Source: a virus. Taken from it: a stretch of 45,727 nt of DNA. Position 1 is the stretch's first letter. Each line of letters begins with the position of its first letter. The stretch is from IMG/VR virus record IMGVR_UViG_3300025117_000110, positions 1 through 45,727 of that record. One strand, written 5' to 3'. Of the stretch, positions 38,727 to 45,727 are shown piece by piece. A program made the translations under genes and the position numbers. The notes under the pieces are model-generated. The model was not told where the DNA came from. It made no database searches and saw only the letters and a program-made list of their open reading frames with translations.

Positions 38727-39082
38727 AGTATAAAATTATCAGAATAAAATCTAATTCAGACAACGGAACACCTTACGGAAGTGAGGAATACTCTTCAGAG
38801 GATTATATTAATCTTTTAAGATACGCCTCTTGTCTTATCGGTAATAGTTCTTCATTTTTAAAAGAATCATCAATTTTTGGAACACCCGTAGTGAATATCG
38901 GGAAAAGGCAACAAAATAGATTAACTTCAGAAAATGTAGTAAGCGTGCCATTTGATAAAAATAAAATAAGAACTGCAATAAGAATGCAATTAGATTCAGA
39001 AAGAAAACCATCAAAGATATATTATAAACCAGCAACAAGCTATAATATTGTGCAAGAAATAAGTAAATTTTTAAAAGTATGA
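38723..39082 (+). CDS. neuC: UDP-GlcNAc 2-epimerase (NeuC-like), C-terminal part
   Basis: 119 residues corresponding to the end of the family: YASCLIGNSSSFLKESSIFGTPVVNIGKRQQNR (in part; about 30-62) is the typical 'GNSSS...E....G.P.VNIG.RQ..R' motif of the UDP-binding second domain. The ATG lies on the ATGA overlap with the remnant, so it could be translated by coupling. The next gene starts on an ATGA overlap. Confidence 0.75.
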   Translation: MKYKIIRIKSNSDNGTPYGSEEYSSEDYINLLRYASCLIGNSSSFLKESSIFGTPVVNIGKRQQNRLTSENVVSVPFDKNKIRTAIRMQLDSERKPSKIYYKPATSYNIVQEISKFLKV

Positions 39083-39825
39083 AACATTTAGTTATTGGTA
39101 CAGGTGAAGTAGGAACAGCAATAAGTAAGATATTTCAATGTGATATTGTTGGTAAAGTTGAATCATTCAATAGTAATTTTAGTTTTGACATTATCCATAT
39201 TTGTTTTCCTTATTCAGAAGACTTTATTGACGAAGTAAAACGATACCAAGAGTTATATAAAGTAAAATATACGATTATACATAGTACAGTTCCAGTCGGT
39301 ACATCAAGAAAGTTAAATGCAATTCACAGTCCTATATTAGGAATACATCCGTATTTAGAAGAAAGTATTAAAACATTTACTAAATATTTAGGTGGAGAAA
39401 ATGCAAGCGAGGTAGCTGATGAATTTAGAAGAGCAGGAATGAAGGTTTATATTACAGATAAATCAGAAACAACAGAACTAATGAAAATATTATGCACTAC
39501 TAAATATGGATTAGATATTGAATGGGTAAAAGATGTTAAAGATCAATGCAATAAATACAAAGTTCCATTTGAATTTTATTCACTATGGACAGATAATTAC
39601 AATATGGGTTATAATAAATTAGGGCAATCACAATTTACAAGACCAAACTTGATTCCTATTAAAGGAAAAATAAAAGGTCATTGTGTAAGGCCAAATTTAG
39701 AATTATTAGAAACAAAATTTACTAAATTATTAAAAGAATTTATTATGGATACAGAAACAAAACAAGAAGAACCAAAAGAAATTATTGATCCAGCAGAAGC
39801 AAATGTTTGCGATGCTTGTGCTTAG
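39079..39825 (+). CDS. Nucleotide-sugar dehydrogenase-like protein
   Basis: A 248-residue protein with an N-terminal Rossmann motif (KHLVIGTGEVGTAISK) and ..DIIHICFPYSEDFIDEVKRY.., ..YTIIHSTVPVGTSRKL.. as in UDP-glucose/GDP-mannose dehydrogenases ('ST(V)PVGT'). It is shorter than a full enzyme (about 400+) and lacks the catalytic Cys region I would expect, but ends in a separate acidic tail with CDACA. Last gene of the sugar block. Confidence 0.6.
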   Translation: MKHLVIGTGEVGTAISKIFQCDIVGKVESFNSNFSFDIIHICFPYSEDFIDEVKRYQELYKVKYTIIHSTVPVGTSRKLNAIHSPILGIHPYLEESIKTFTKYLGGENASEVADEFRRAGMKVYITDKSETTELMKILCTTKYGLDIEWVKDVKDQCNKYKVPFEFYSLWTDNYNMGYNKLGQSQFTRPNLIPIKGKIKGHCVRPNLELLETKFTKLLKEFIMDTETKQEEPKEIIDPAEANVCDACA

Positions 39826-39829
39826 AAAT

Positions 39830-39922
39830 ATGAAAAATACAGGATATAAATTTATTAAAGGTAATATTGCATGGAAAAAGAAACTTGATAATTTTTATGC
39901 TAAAAGTTTACCAAATAATTGA
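39830..39922 (+). pseudogene. Possible HNH N-terminal remnant
   Basis: A 30-residue ORF (GYKFIKGNIAWKKKLDN...) like the 'F.KG..AW.K' start of NUMOD-type HNH genes, ending just before the terminase small subunit. No nuclease part follows. Confidence 0.4.
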
Positions 39923-40339
39923 ATGTCAGAAGTAAAGCAAAAAAAAGCATTAAAGAATATAGGGAAATATAGAACTGAACAACAAGCTTTAGAATCTGTC
40001 AAATACAGTCCATCTTACGCTAAGTCTGGTTTAATCAAAAGAACAAAGAGTTGGCAGAATTTAATTCAAAAATATTTACCAGATAACAAATTATTGAAAG
40101 TTCATCAAGAAGGATTGGAGGCAACTAAACAACAAGGAGTCGGCGGAATGGCAATAGGATTAAAAAATGGTGAGGTAGAATCTATGGGACACACAGACAT
40201 TAACATACCCGATTATCCAACACGGCATAAATATCTTGAAACCGCTTATAAGATAAAGGGTAAATTTCCAAAAGAGAATAGTGTAGGGGTAGCAGTACAA
40301 TTTAACTTTAAAGAAGACAAAGAAAAATATGCGATTTAA
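39923..40339 (+). CDS. terS: Terminase small subunit
   Basis: A 138-residue protein. The N-terminal half (..TEQQALESVKYSPSYAKSGLIKRTKSWQNLIQKYLPD..) is the helix-turn-helix DNA-binding region common to small terminases, and ..PDYPTRHKYLETAYKIKGKF.. is a typical C-terminal signature. It recognises the packaging site and loads the large subunit. It overlaps the large subunit gene by 11 bases. Confidence 0.75.
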   Translation: MSEVKQKKALKNIGKYRTEQQALESVKYSPSYAKSGLIKRTKSWQNLIQKYLPDNKLLKVHQEGLEATKQQGVGGMAIGLKNGEVESMGHTDINIPDYPTRHKYLETAYKIKGKFPKENSVGVAVQFNFKEDKEKYAI

Positions 40340-41870
40340 AGACTTCATAGAAGAAAATTTCCTTATTGATGAGCCAAAGAGTGGCCAACTGGTTGAATTT
40401 AAATTAAGACCAGTGCAATTGAAATATTATGAAGAACTTGTAAGAGATTATGACATTGAAAAGCAAGGACTAACAAATCCGGTCAGAGAAATAATATTAA
40501 AAGCCAGAAAAGAAGGATTTACAAGTTTGATTTTAGCCTTATTTGCAGTAGATGACTTAATGAGTGACAACCCAACAGAAACTCTTGTAATAAGCTATAA
40601 AGACGATGCAACACAGACTTTTAGAAAGAGGTATAAAAACTACATTACATCTTATGGAGCAAAGAAATTAGGCTACACAGTAGAGCAGATACAGAAAGAA
40701 CCACAGATTCTTGATAAAGTAGCAAAACAAATGTTATCAGTTGATAGCACAGAGTTTGAATTAAAACATAATAAAGCACACTTTTATTGTGGAACAGCTT
40801 CGGCCCGAGTAGGAGGTAGAGGAGGAACAGTTCAGAAGTTATTATTTTCAGAAGCAGCATTTTATCCTGACAAGAAGGAGATGAGGGCCAAAGAAGTTAT
40901 TGAAGGAACAGCAAACCAAATGGATAAACAAGCAGGTTTCATTTTCGTAGAAAGTACAGCGAATGGTGATATGAATCATTATGCAAAGATGTGGCAGTTA
41001 GCAGAATCAAAGCAAAGTAGATACAAAGGTAGATTTTATGGTTGGAGAGAGTTTTACACAGAAGAACAATTTGAGATTATAAAATCAGAGTTTACTGATA
41101 AGAGAATGATACCTCAAGAATATCCTGAAACACCGCAAGAGGCATTTTTAGCCTCTGGCGATAGATTCTTTGATCCAACTATATCTAGTAACTTAAAGAT
41201 AGAAACTCCTTTAGTAATGGGTAAATGGTGCTATTATGGTGATTTTAAACCAGGGCATAGATATGTATTGGGAGCAGATGTGAGTGAAGGAGTAAAAAGA
41301 CACAATTCAACAATAGTTGTGCTGGATATGGATGCAAATTTTATAGTCAATGGTATGAGTATTCAGAAACCAAAAGTTGTAGCTGTATATGCAAATAATG
41401 AGATAGCACCTGATTTACTAGCTTATGAGATTAAAAATGGTGGATTAAGATATGGAAACTGTATGGCAGGAGTAGAAAGAAACAATCACGGATTTGCTAC
41501 ATTAACAATTTTAAAAGAAATATATTTTAATATTTATAAAGACGAACATAACAAATTGGGTTGGCATACTAATTTAGCTAGTAAACCAAAGATGCTACAC
41601 GACTTGAGGACAGCAATACACGAGGGGCTAATAGAAGTTTCAGATCAAAGTTTAAGACAAGAGATTATTTCATTTCCGTCATTAGAATTAAATACAGCTA
41701 ATGTTGATGAAGAAGATGAAACAGTCGGTCATTATGACAGGACAATAGCTTTAGCTATTGCTTGGCAGTTGAGAGCTATGGCAATGCCTGGAACTATTGG
41801 ACAATTAAAAGATCCAGATTTTAAAGATAAAAGTTTTGATAGATTTGCATCTTTTAATGAATTATTTTAA
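40329..41870 (+). CDS. terL: Terminase large subunit
   Basis: A 513-residue packaging ATPase-nuclease. A degenerate Walker A (LKARKEGFTS, 58-66), a Walker B-like LLFSEAAFY (171-179; S-E instead of D-E) and VESTANGD (208-214) make up the ATPase. The nuclease has GADVSEG (Asp317) and GVERNNHG (Glu383). Length is typical. It pumps DNA into the prohead and cuts it. Confidence 0.9.
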   Translation: MRFKDFIEENFLIDEPKSGQLVEFKLRPVQLKYYEELVRDYDIEKQGLTNPVREIILKARKEGFTSLILALFAVDDLMSDNPTETLVISYKDDATQTFRKRYKNYITSYGAKKLGYTVEQIQKEPQILDKVAKQMLSVDSTEFELKHNKAHFYCGTASARVGGRGGTVQKLLFSEAAFYPDKKEMRAKEVIEGTANQMDKQAGFIFVESTANGDMNHYAKMWQLAESKQSRYKGRFYGWREFYTEEQFEIIKSEFTDKRMIPQEYPETPQEAFLASGDRFFDPTISSNLKIETPLVMGKWCYYGDFKPGHRYVLGADVSEGVKRHNSTIVVLDMDANFIVNGMSIQKPKVVAVYANNEIAPDLLAYEIKNGGLRYGNCMAGVERNNHGFATLTILKEIYFNIYKDEHNKLGWHTNLASKPKMLHDLRTAIHEGLIEVSDQSLRQEIISFPSLELNTANVDEEDETVGHYDRTIALAIAWQLRAMAMPGTIGQLKDPDFKDKSFDRFASFNELF

Positions 41871-41893
41871 TAAAATTAAATAAATAAAAACTT

Positions 41894-43852
41894 ATGGAAG
41901 AAAAAAGCGAATTGTTAAAAACAAATGAAGAAGCTATAGATAAGCCAAATTATTCTCCTGATGAAGAGATATACAGGAGTAATTTAATTAAGCGAATGGA
42001 TGCAGCTAAAATTAATCGTGATGTAGGACACGAAGAGTTTGACGGTATGGATTATATAACCCATTACGAATCAAACGAAAGATTAGCTAATACAAGTCTT
42101 CAGCCAAAAAAGAATAAAGAAGACACTAATTTCCAATCAGGAGTAATCAGGCAGAAGTTATTTGCATTGTTATCAGCAGTAACTAATCTTGATTTAAGAG
42201 GAGATATTTCTGCATTTGATGTTGATGGATTAAAGATTCAAGCATTAGGAGATGGAATGGAAGATATAATTTTAAAGACAAATGAGTTAGATACAGACGA
42301 TGAGAAGAAAATGTTGAGACATTATGAGTTGTTAAAACACGGAACAGTATTTGTGGAAGAGCAGTGGGATGAGAAATTTAAAAAGATTAAAAAAGCTAAT
42401 AAAAAATTTAATGGAACTATAAAAGGATTTAATTATACAGAAAATTTAAAGAAAGCATTCGCAAGACCAACGAGAAATATTATCCCTGGTATTAATGTTT
42501 ATTTAGGAGATATAACAAAATATGATATTCAAGATCAACCTTATGTATTTACGGTTGATGTTAAGCCATATAGCGAAGCTAAAGCTATATTTGGTAAATG
42601 GGAAAGATGGGAAAATGTGCCTAGAAAGATTGAAAGAGTTGCAAGTGATAGCCAATCAGAATTAATTAATAAGGATTGGACATTGTTGCAAAATAGTGAG
42701 GGTAGTGTGGAAATAATAAGATATCAAGATAAGTGGAATAATGAGTTTGCATTACTTCTTAATGGAGTTTTAATGACACCTGTTGGTATGCCGTTTTCAT
42801 GGGAATACGATGATTATAATATTAGCCAGCAAAATCTTGAGCCAATACACGCTAAGTTTGCTTATGGAAAATCATTAGTAGCAAGAACAAAAAACAAAGT
42901 TGCATTACTTGATGAGATGTTAAGGTTAGCAGTTCTTAAAACACAAAAGTCTTTTATGCCACCATATTTGAATATATCAGGTAGAGTTGTATCTAATAGA
43001 GTATTTATGCCAGGAAAGATTAGTTATGGCATTCCACCAAATAGTTTAGTACCAATAAATGAAAAAGACTCTCAAGGAGTAACACAAGCAGAATTAGCAA
43101 TGATTAAAGAAATTCAAGAGAGTATAAACAATGAAACGACATCTCCAACATTTTCAGGACAACAAGCATCTGGTAATCCTACAGCTACAGAGATTGTAGA
43201 ATTGCAAAGACAAGCTAAAATGATGCTTGGTCAAACTATATTTGCAATATCAATGCTCGAATGGAAACTTGAATGGTTAAGATTAAAGAATTTATTAGTA
43301 CATTGGTTTCAAGAAGAAGACTCAGTTGTTGATGAAGCAAGAGGAGTATTAAAATCAAAATATAGAAAGGTTACAACAGACACAACAATTGATGGAGAGG
43401 GAGTTGGTAAAAGAATAGTTATACCATCAAAAGAAATCCCATCTAGTGAAACTATAATGCAAACTGAAGATATGTTGAGCGAAGAGCAAGGAATGCCAAT
43501 AAGATTGATATTTTTAAATCCTGAAGAAGTATGTAGTGCTAAACTTATTTGGCAAATTGTAATTAGACCAAAAGAAAGGAAAACAAGTGAAACAAGTAAA
43601 TTATTATTTAGGGCATTTGTTGCTGATGCATTGCCTTTAGGTGCTAATATTCAAGAATTACAACAAGAACTTGCATCAGTATGGGAAAAAGACCCGACAA
43701 AACTATTTGCTCCAAATCCAGCTCCAGCAGGTATGAACCCAGATGGAACGCCAATAGTTCCAGAAGCAGGAGAAAATACAGTTTCTCCAAGAGTTAAAAT
43801 GCCAAATGAAATAGGAAATCAATTAAAAACAGAATTAAAAGCTAGGATATAA
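41894..43852 (+). CDS. Portal protein
   Basis: A 652-residue protein directly after the large terminase. It is mixed alpha/beta with ..FQSGVIRQKLFALLSAVTNLD.., ..KHGTVFVEEQWDEKF.. and a long C-terminal helix region (..TATEIVELQRQAKMMLGQTIFAISMLEWKLEWLRLKNLL..) typical of portal stems, then a Pro-rich tail. Size and order fit a podovirus-like portal. It is the DNA channel and docking site for terminase. Confidence 0.8.
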   Translation: MEEKSELLKTNEEAIDKPNYSPDEEIYRSNLIKRMDAAKINRDVGHEEFDGMDYITHYESNERLANTSLQPKKNKEDTNFQSGVIRQKLFALLSAVTNLDLRGDISAFDVDGLKIQALGDGMEDIILKTNELDTDDEKKMLRHYELLKHGTVFVEEQWDEKFKKIKKANKKFNGTIKGFNYTENLKKAFARPTRNIIPGINVYLGDITKYDIQDQPYVFTVDVKPYSEAKAIFGKWERWENVPRKIERVASDSQSELINKDWTLLQNSEGSVEIIRYQDKWNNEFALLLNGVLMTPVGMPFSWEYDDYNISQQNLEPIHAKFAYGKSLVARTKNKVALLDEMLRLAVLKTQKSFMPPYLNISGRVVSNRVFMPGKISYGIPPNSLVPINEKDSQGVTQAELAMIKEIQESINNETTSPTFSGQQASGNPTATEIVELQRQAKMMLGQTIFAISMLEWKLEWLRLKNLLVHWFQEEDSVVDEARGVLKSKYRKVTTDTTIDGEGVGKRIVIPSKEIPSSETIMQTEDMLSEEQGMPIRLIFLNPEEVCSAKLIWQIVIRPKERKTSETSKLLFRAFVADALPLGANIQELQQELASVWEKDPTKLFAPNPAPAGMNPDGTPIVPEAGENTVSPRVKMPNEIGNQLKTELKARI

Positions 43853-43853
43853 T

Positions 43854-44213
43854 ATGCCAAAAGAAATAAAAGACAACAGTTTAAAATTGATAAGACATCT
43901 TCTTGGGTCTATTGATTTATCAGACATTGAAGCTAAACAAGATAGAAAGGATATGTCAGAAGCAGATAGGAAAGCATACTGTGCTGCTATATTTGCTGTA
44001 TGGCCAAGATTAGAAAAAGACATTAAAGAATTTCTTTACGATCAATTAATGTTTTCATCTAATGAAGCAGAAACTTGGGAAAGAGTAATATTTGGTAGAG
44101 GTAGTTTTAATGGTATGGATTTATTATTTGAACACTGGAAAAAAGCAGTAAGTGAACATCAAGTACCAGAAGAAGGAGAATTCAATAAAAATAATCCTAT
44201 AAGTGAAATATGA
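43854..44213 (+). CDS. Small head-module protein
   Basis: A 119-residue helical protein (..RKAYCAAIFAVWPRLEKDIKEFLYDQLMF.., ..AETWERVIFGRGSFNG..). It begins one base after the portal stop and overlaps the next ORF by four bases. Function unknown; possibly head assembly. Confidence 0.65.
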   Translation: MPKEIKDNSLKLIRHLLGSIDLSDIEAKQDRKDMSEADRKAYCAAIFAVWPRLEKDIKEFLYDQLMFSSNEAETWERVIFGRGSFNGMDLLFEHWKKAVSEHQVPEEGEFNKNNPISEI

Positions 44214-44332
44214 ACACAAAATCAGAATTTTTATTAATAATAGCATTTTATATAATATGCCCAATTCTAATGTTTGTTATGGCTTGTGCTGGAATTAGTT
44301 TTGGTAATTGGATAGACAGTTTTATTAAATAA
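44210..44332 (+). CDS. 40-aa membrane peptide
   Basis: One hydrophobic helix (FLLIIAFYIICPILMFVMACAGI) with short polar ends. ATGA overlap with the previous gene. Function unknown. Confidence 0.5.
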   Translation: MNTKSEFLLIIAFYIICPILMFVMACAGISFGNWIDSFIK

Positions 44333-44412
44333 ATGGTCGGCTAATAATAGCTTAATTATCGGCTCACATTTCCGTTAAAATGTGTAAATTAAATTATTAA
44401 AAGCTAAAAATT
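44333..44412 (+). promoter_or_regulatory. Intergenic hairpin before the scaffold gene
   Basis: CACATTT/AAATGTG (about 44366-44372 with 44378-44384) forms a short stem. No -35/-10 pair is seen in this 80-base gap. Confidence 0.4.
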
Positions 44413-45048
44413 ATGAGTCAAAAAATAATCAATGATATGGGAGAGGAAATTGAAGTTTTTACCAATGAGGAATTGGAAGCTCAAAAAGAATCAGCAATTG
44501 AAGATTATAAAACAAATAATCCAGATAAGACTGATGAACTAACAAAACTTCAAGAAGATTTACAAACTAAAGAAGAAGAGTTATCAAAGTTTAAAAATAA
44601 AGATTTAAATTTTACTAACTTAAGAATTGCTAAAGAAAAAGCAGAATCAGAGATTGACAAACTTAAAACTTCAATTGATGATAAAATTGGTATAGCTAAA
44701 AAAGAAATATTGGAAGGCGTAATGAAAGAGCATTACAATGATACTATAAAGAACTTAGTAGGAGATGACAAAGACTTATTAGCAAAGGTTGAATTACAAT
44801 ATAAAAGATTAGCTGATACAGCTTCTACAAAAGAAGAAATAAGCAAAAAAATAAATGATGCTTATATCTTAGCAACAGGAGATGTAAGGTCTAATGTTGA
44901 TATGGGAGCATTTTCCTCTGGTGGAGTTGGGAGAATTAAAGTTGACACAAAGTCTCCATTATCTCAAGAAGAAAAAGACTTTACTAAAAAGTTAGCAGCA
45001 GCTGGAGGTTTAAAGTTAGAAGATAAAGATTTTATAAGTAAAAAATAA
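44413..45048 (+). CDS. Scaffolding-like protein
   Basis: A 211-residue Lys/Glu-rich coiled-coil protein (residues 15-100 continuous heptads), with a C-terminal region containing ..GAFSSGGVGRIK.. and ..SQEEKDFTKKLAAAGG... Length, composition and position between portal and capsid genes fit an internal scaffold. Lacks protease motifs. Confidence 0.65.
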   Translation: MSQKIINDMGEEIEVFTNEELEAQKESAIEDYKTNNPDKTDELTKLQEDLQTKEEELSKFKNKDLNFTNLRIAKEKAESEIDKLKTSIDDKIGIAKKEILEGVMKEHYNDTIKNLVGDDKDLLAKVELQYKRLADTASTKEEISKKINDAYILATGDVRSNVDMGAFSSGGVGRIKVDTKSPLSQEEKDFTKKLAAAGGLKLEDKDFISKK

Positions 45049-45052
45049 ATCT

Positions 45053-45634
45053 ATGACAATACAAAAATGTGAAATTTGTGGTGAAGAAAGTAAGGCTCTT
45101 CACTTGCATATGAGAAAACATAAAAATAATAATACTACCGAAACAAAAGAAGTTAAAGTAGAGCAGGATGTTCCAGTTGTAACTCCTCCAGTAGAAACAG
45201 TTTCTATTAGTAAGAAAGAATGGGAAGATGTACAGAACCAATTAAAAATGCTTTATAATGTTGCAGATAAAGGTAGAATATATAATTATGAAAGTAAGGG
45301 AGCAGAAAAAAAACCATTTAGAGTTAAGTTATCAGTATATAGCAATAGTATAGTAATTGGTTGGAGGACTATGAAAGATGAATTAATCAAACATCCTCAG
45401 ACAGGTAGAACTGTTGGAGAAGTGCAAGAGTATGAATTATTATTACTTGATAATAGTGGAGTAGAAAGTAAAGTTATAATTAATGGGTACTCAGCATTTT
45501 CAGATGCAAGATATAGCGAAAGAGTTGAAGTAGAAGTAGTAAGTAAAAAAGAAGATTGGCAAGGCAACTATACATTTGATGTTATTCTGCCAGACAACAG
45601 AAGAATATCTATTGATAGCAGATTTGTTAATTAA
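45053..45634 (+). CDS. C2H2-zinc-finger-containing head-module protein
   Basis: A 193-residue protein. The first 25 residues hold CEICG...HLHMRKH, a C-x2-C-x7-H-x5-H-like zinc finger, unusual in phage head genes. The rest is beta-rich (..RVKLSVYSNSIVIGWRTMKDE.., ..YELLLLDNSGVESKVIINGY..). It follows the scaffold gene by four bases, with the next gene on the circle four bases further. Role unknown. Confidence 0.6.
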   Translation: MTIQKCEICGEESKALHLHMRKHKNNNTTETKEVKVEQDVPVVTPPVETVSISKKEWEDVQNQLKMLYNVADKGRIYNYESKGAEKKPFRVKLSVYSNSIVIGWRTMKDELIKHPQTGRTVGEVQEYELLLLDNSGVESKVIINGYSAFSDARYSERVEVEVVSKKEDWQGNYTFDVILPDNRRISIDSRFVN

Positions 45635-45727
45635 ACAATGAAACAATTTATTGGTGCAAAGAAAATTAAATTAATAAAAGAAACAGAGGAAAAAACTACT
45701 GGAGGTTATCCTATAACAAAAATAATT
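45602..45727. repeat. Terminal direct repeat, right copy
   Basis: Identical to positions 8-133. It contains the end of the 45053 gene and the first 30 codons of the 44-472 gene (from 45638), i.e. the same genes seen at the left end. Confidence 0.9.

Noticed and set aside
38004-39082. Group I intron or intein in the epimerase gene
   Set aside because: The 165-base insert is too short for a group I intron, and the flanking codons show no intein splice residues; an HNH gene remnant explains it better.
1-45727. Minus-strand ORFs of 60-135 codons
   Set aside because: All lie opposite plus-strand genes with better codon patterns, spacing and coupling; none has recognisable motifs.
1-45727. Recoded genetic code (stop reassignment)
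   Set aside because: Genes with clear family motifs end at TAA, TAG and TGA, and none needs read-through except the two isolated cases reported.
1-45727. Lysogeny module (integrase, repressor, att site)
   Set aside because: No tyrosine or serine recombinase, no repressor with a peptidase domain and no divergent promoter pair is visible; the HTH protein at 25509 alone is not enough.

Overview
The window looks like the complete genome, or nearly so, of an AT-rich tailed double-stranded DNA phage, assembled as a circle. Positions 8-133 recur exactly at 45602-45727, so the unique length would be about 45.6 kb. Every gene I can support is on the + strand and stops are TAA, TAG and TGA, so the code is standard. 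Starts almost everywhere lack a Shine-Dalgarno sequence and follow A/T-only spacers, while promoters are sigma70-like (TTGACA, usually 16 nt, TATAAT). The host cannot be named. A short HNH-like protein (19323) and a papain-like endolysin are types I associate with Patescibacteria, but that is a weak inference. I see no integrase, repressor, tRNA or CRISPR, so a lytic lifestyle is likely. The long internal-type virion proteins and absence of a tape measure suggest a podovirus-like particle.

Layout on the circle. 39.9-45.7 kb and 0-2.4 kb: terminase small and large subunits, portal, scaffold-like coiled coil, small unknowns, a decoration-like protein and the major capsid protein. 2.5-19.2 kb: beta-helix, fibre and neck proteins, a LysM-bearing protein, a 1427-aa protein with an ADP-ribosyltransferase-like motif set, a second fibre and a XhlA-like membrane protein. 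19.2-22.0 kb: a foreign-looking two-gene cassette, then lysis genes (cysteine-peptidase endolysin and several small membrane proteins). 22.0-32.7 kb: early/middle genes (cytosine-C5 methyltransferase, HTH protein, RecT, YqaJ-type exonuclease, SSB-like protein, NinG) among many small unknowns. 32.8-39.8 kb: a sugar cassette with a 2-hydroxyacid dehydrogenase, CMP-nonulosonate synthetase (NeuA-like), nonulosonate synthase (NeuB-like), a DUF115-like Rossmann protein, a methyltransferase-like protein, a split UDP-GlcNAc 2-epimerase (NeuC-like) and a nucleotide-sugar dehydrogenase-like protein.

Two themes stand out. First, the phage is heavily invaded by HNH endonuclease genes: ten recognisable ORFs, including NinG and two that need not be homing genes, plus two remnants. 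Many sit exactly at the 5' end of another gene. One lies between a remnant methyltransferase start and a recoded intact copy, and one decayed copy splits the epimerase gene. Second, most strong promoters are followed by structured leaders or intrinsic terminators before the first large gene, and two HNH genes are preceded by the same interleaved stem architecture (upstream strand pairing with the loop of the next hairpin). Together with the sialic-acid-type pathway and the candidate DUF115-like transferase, these are the best candidates for undescribed biology.
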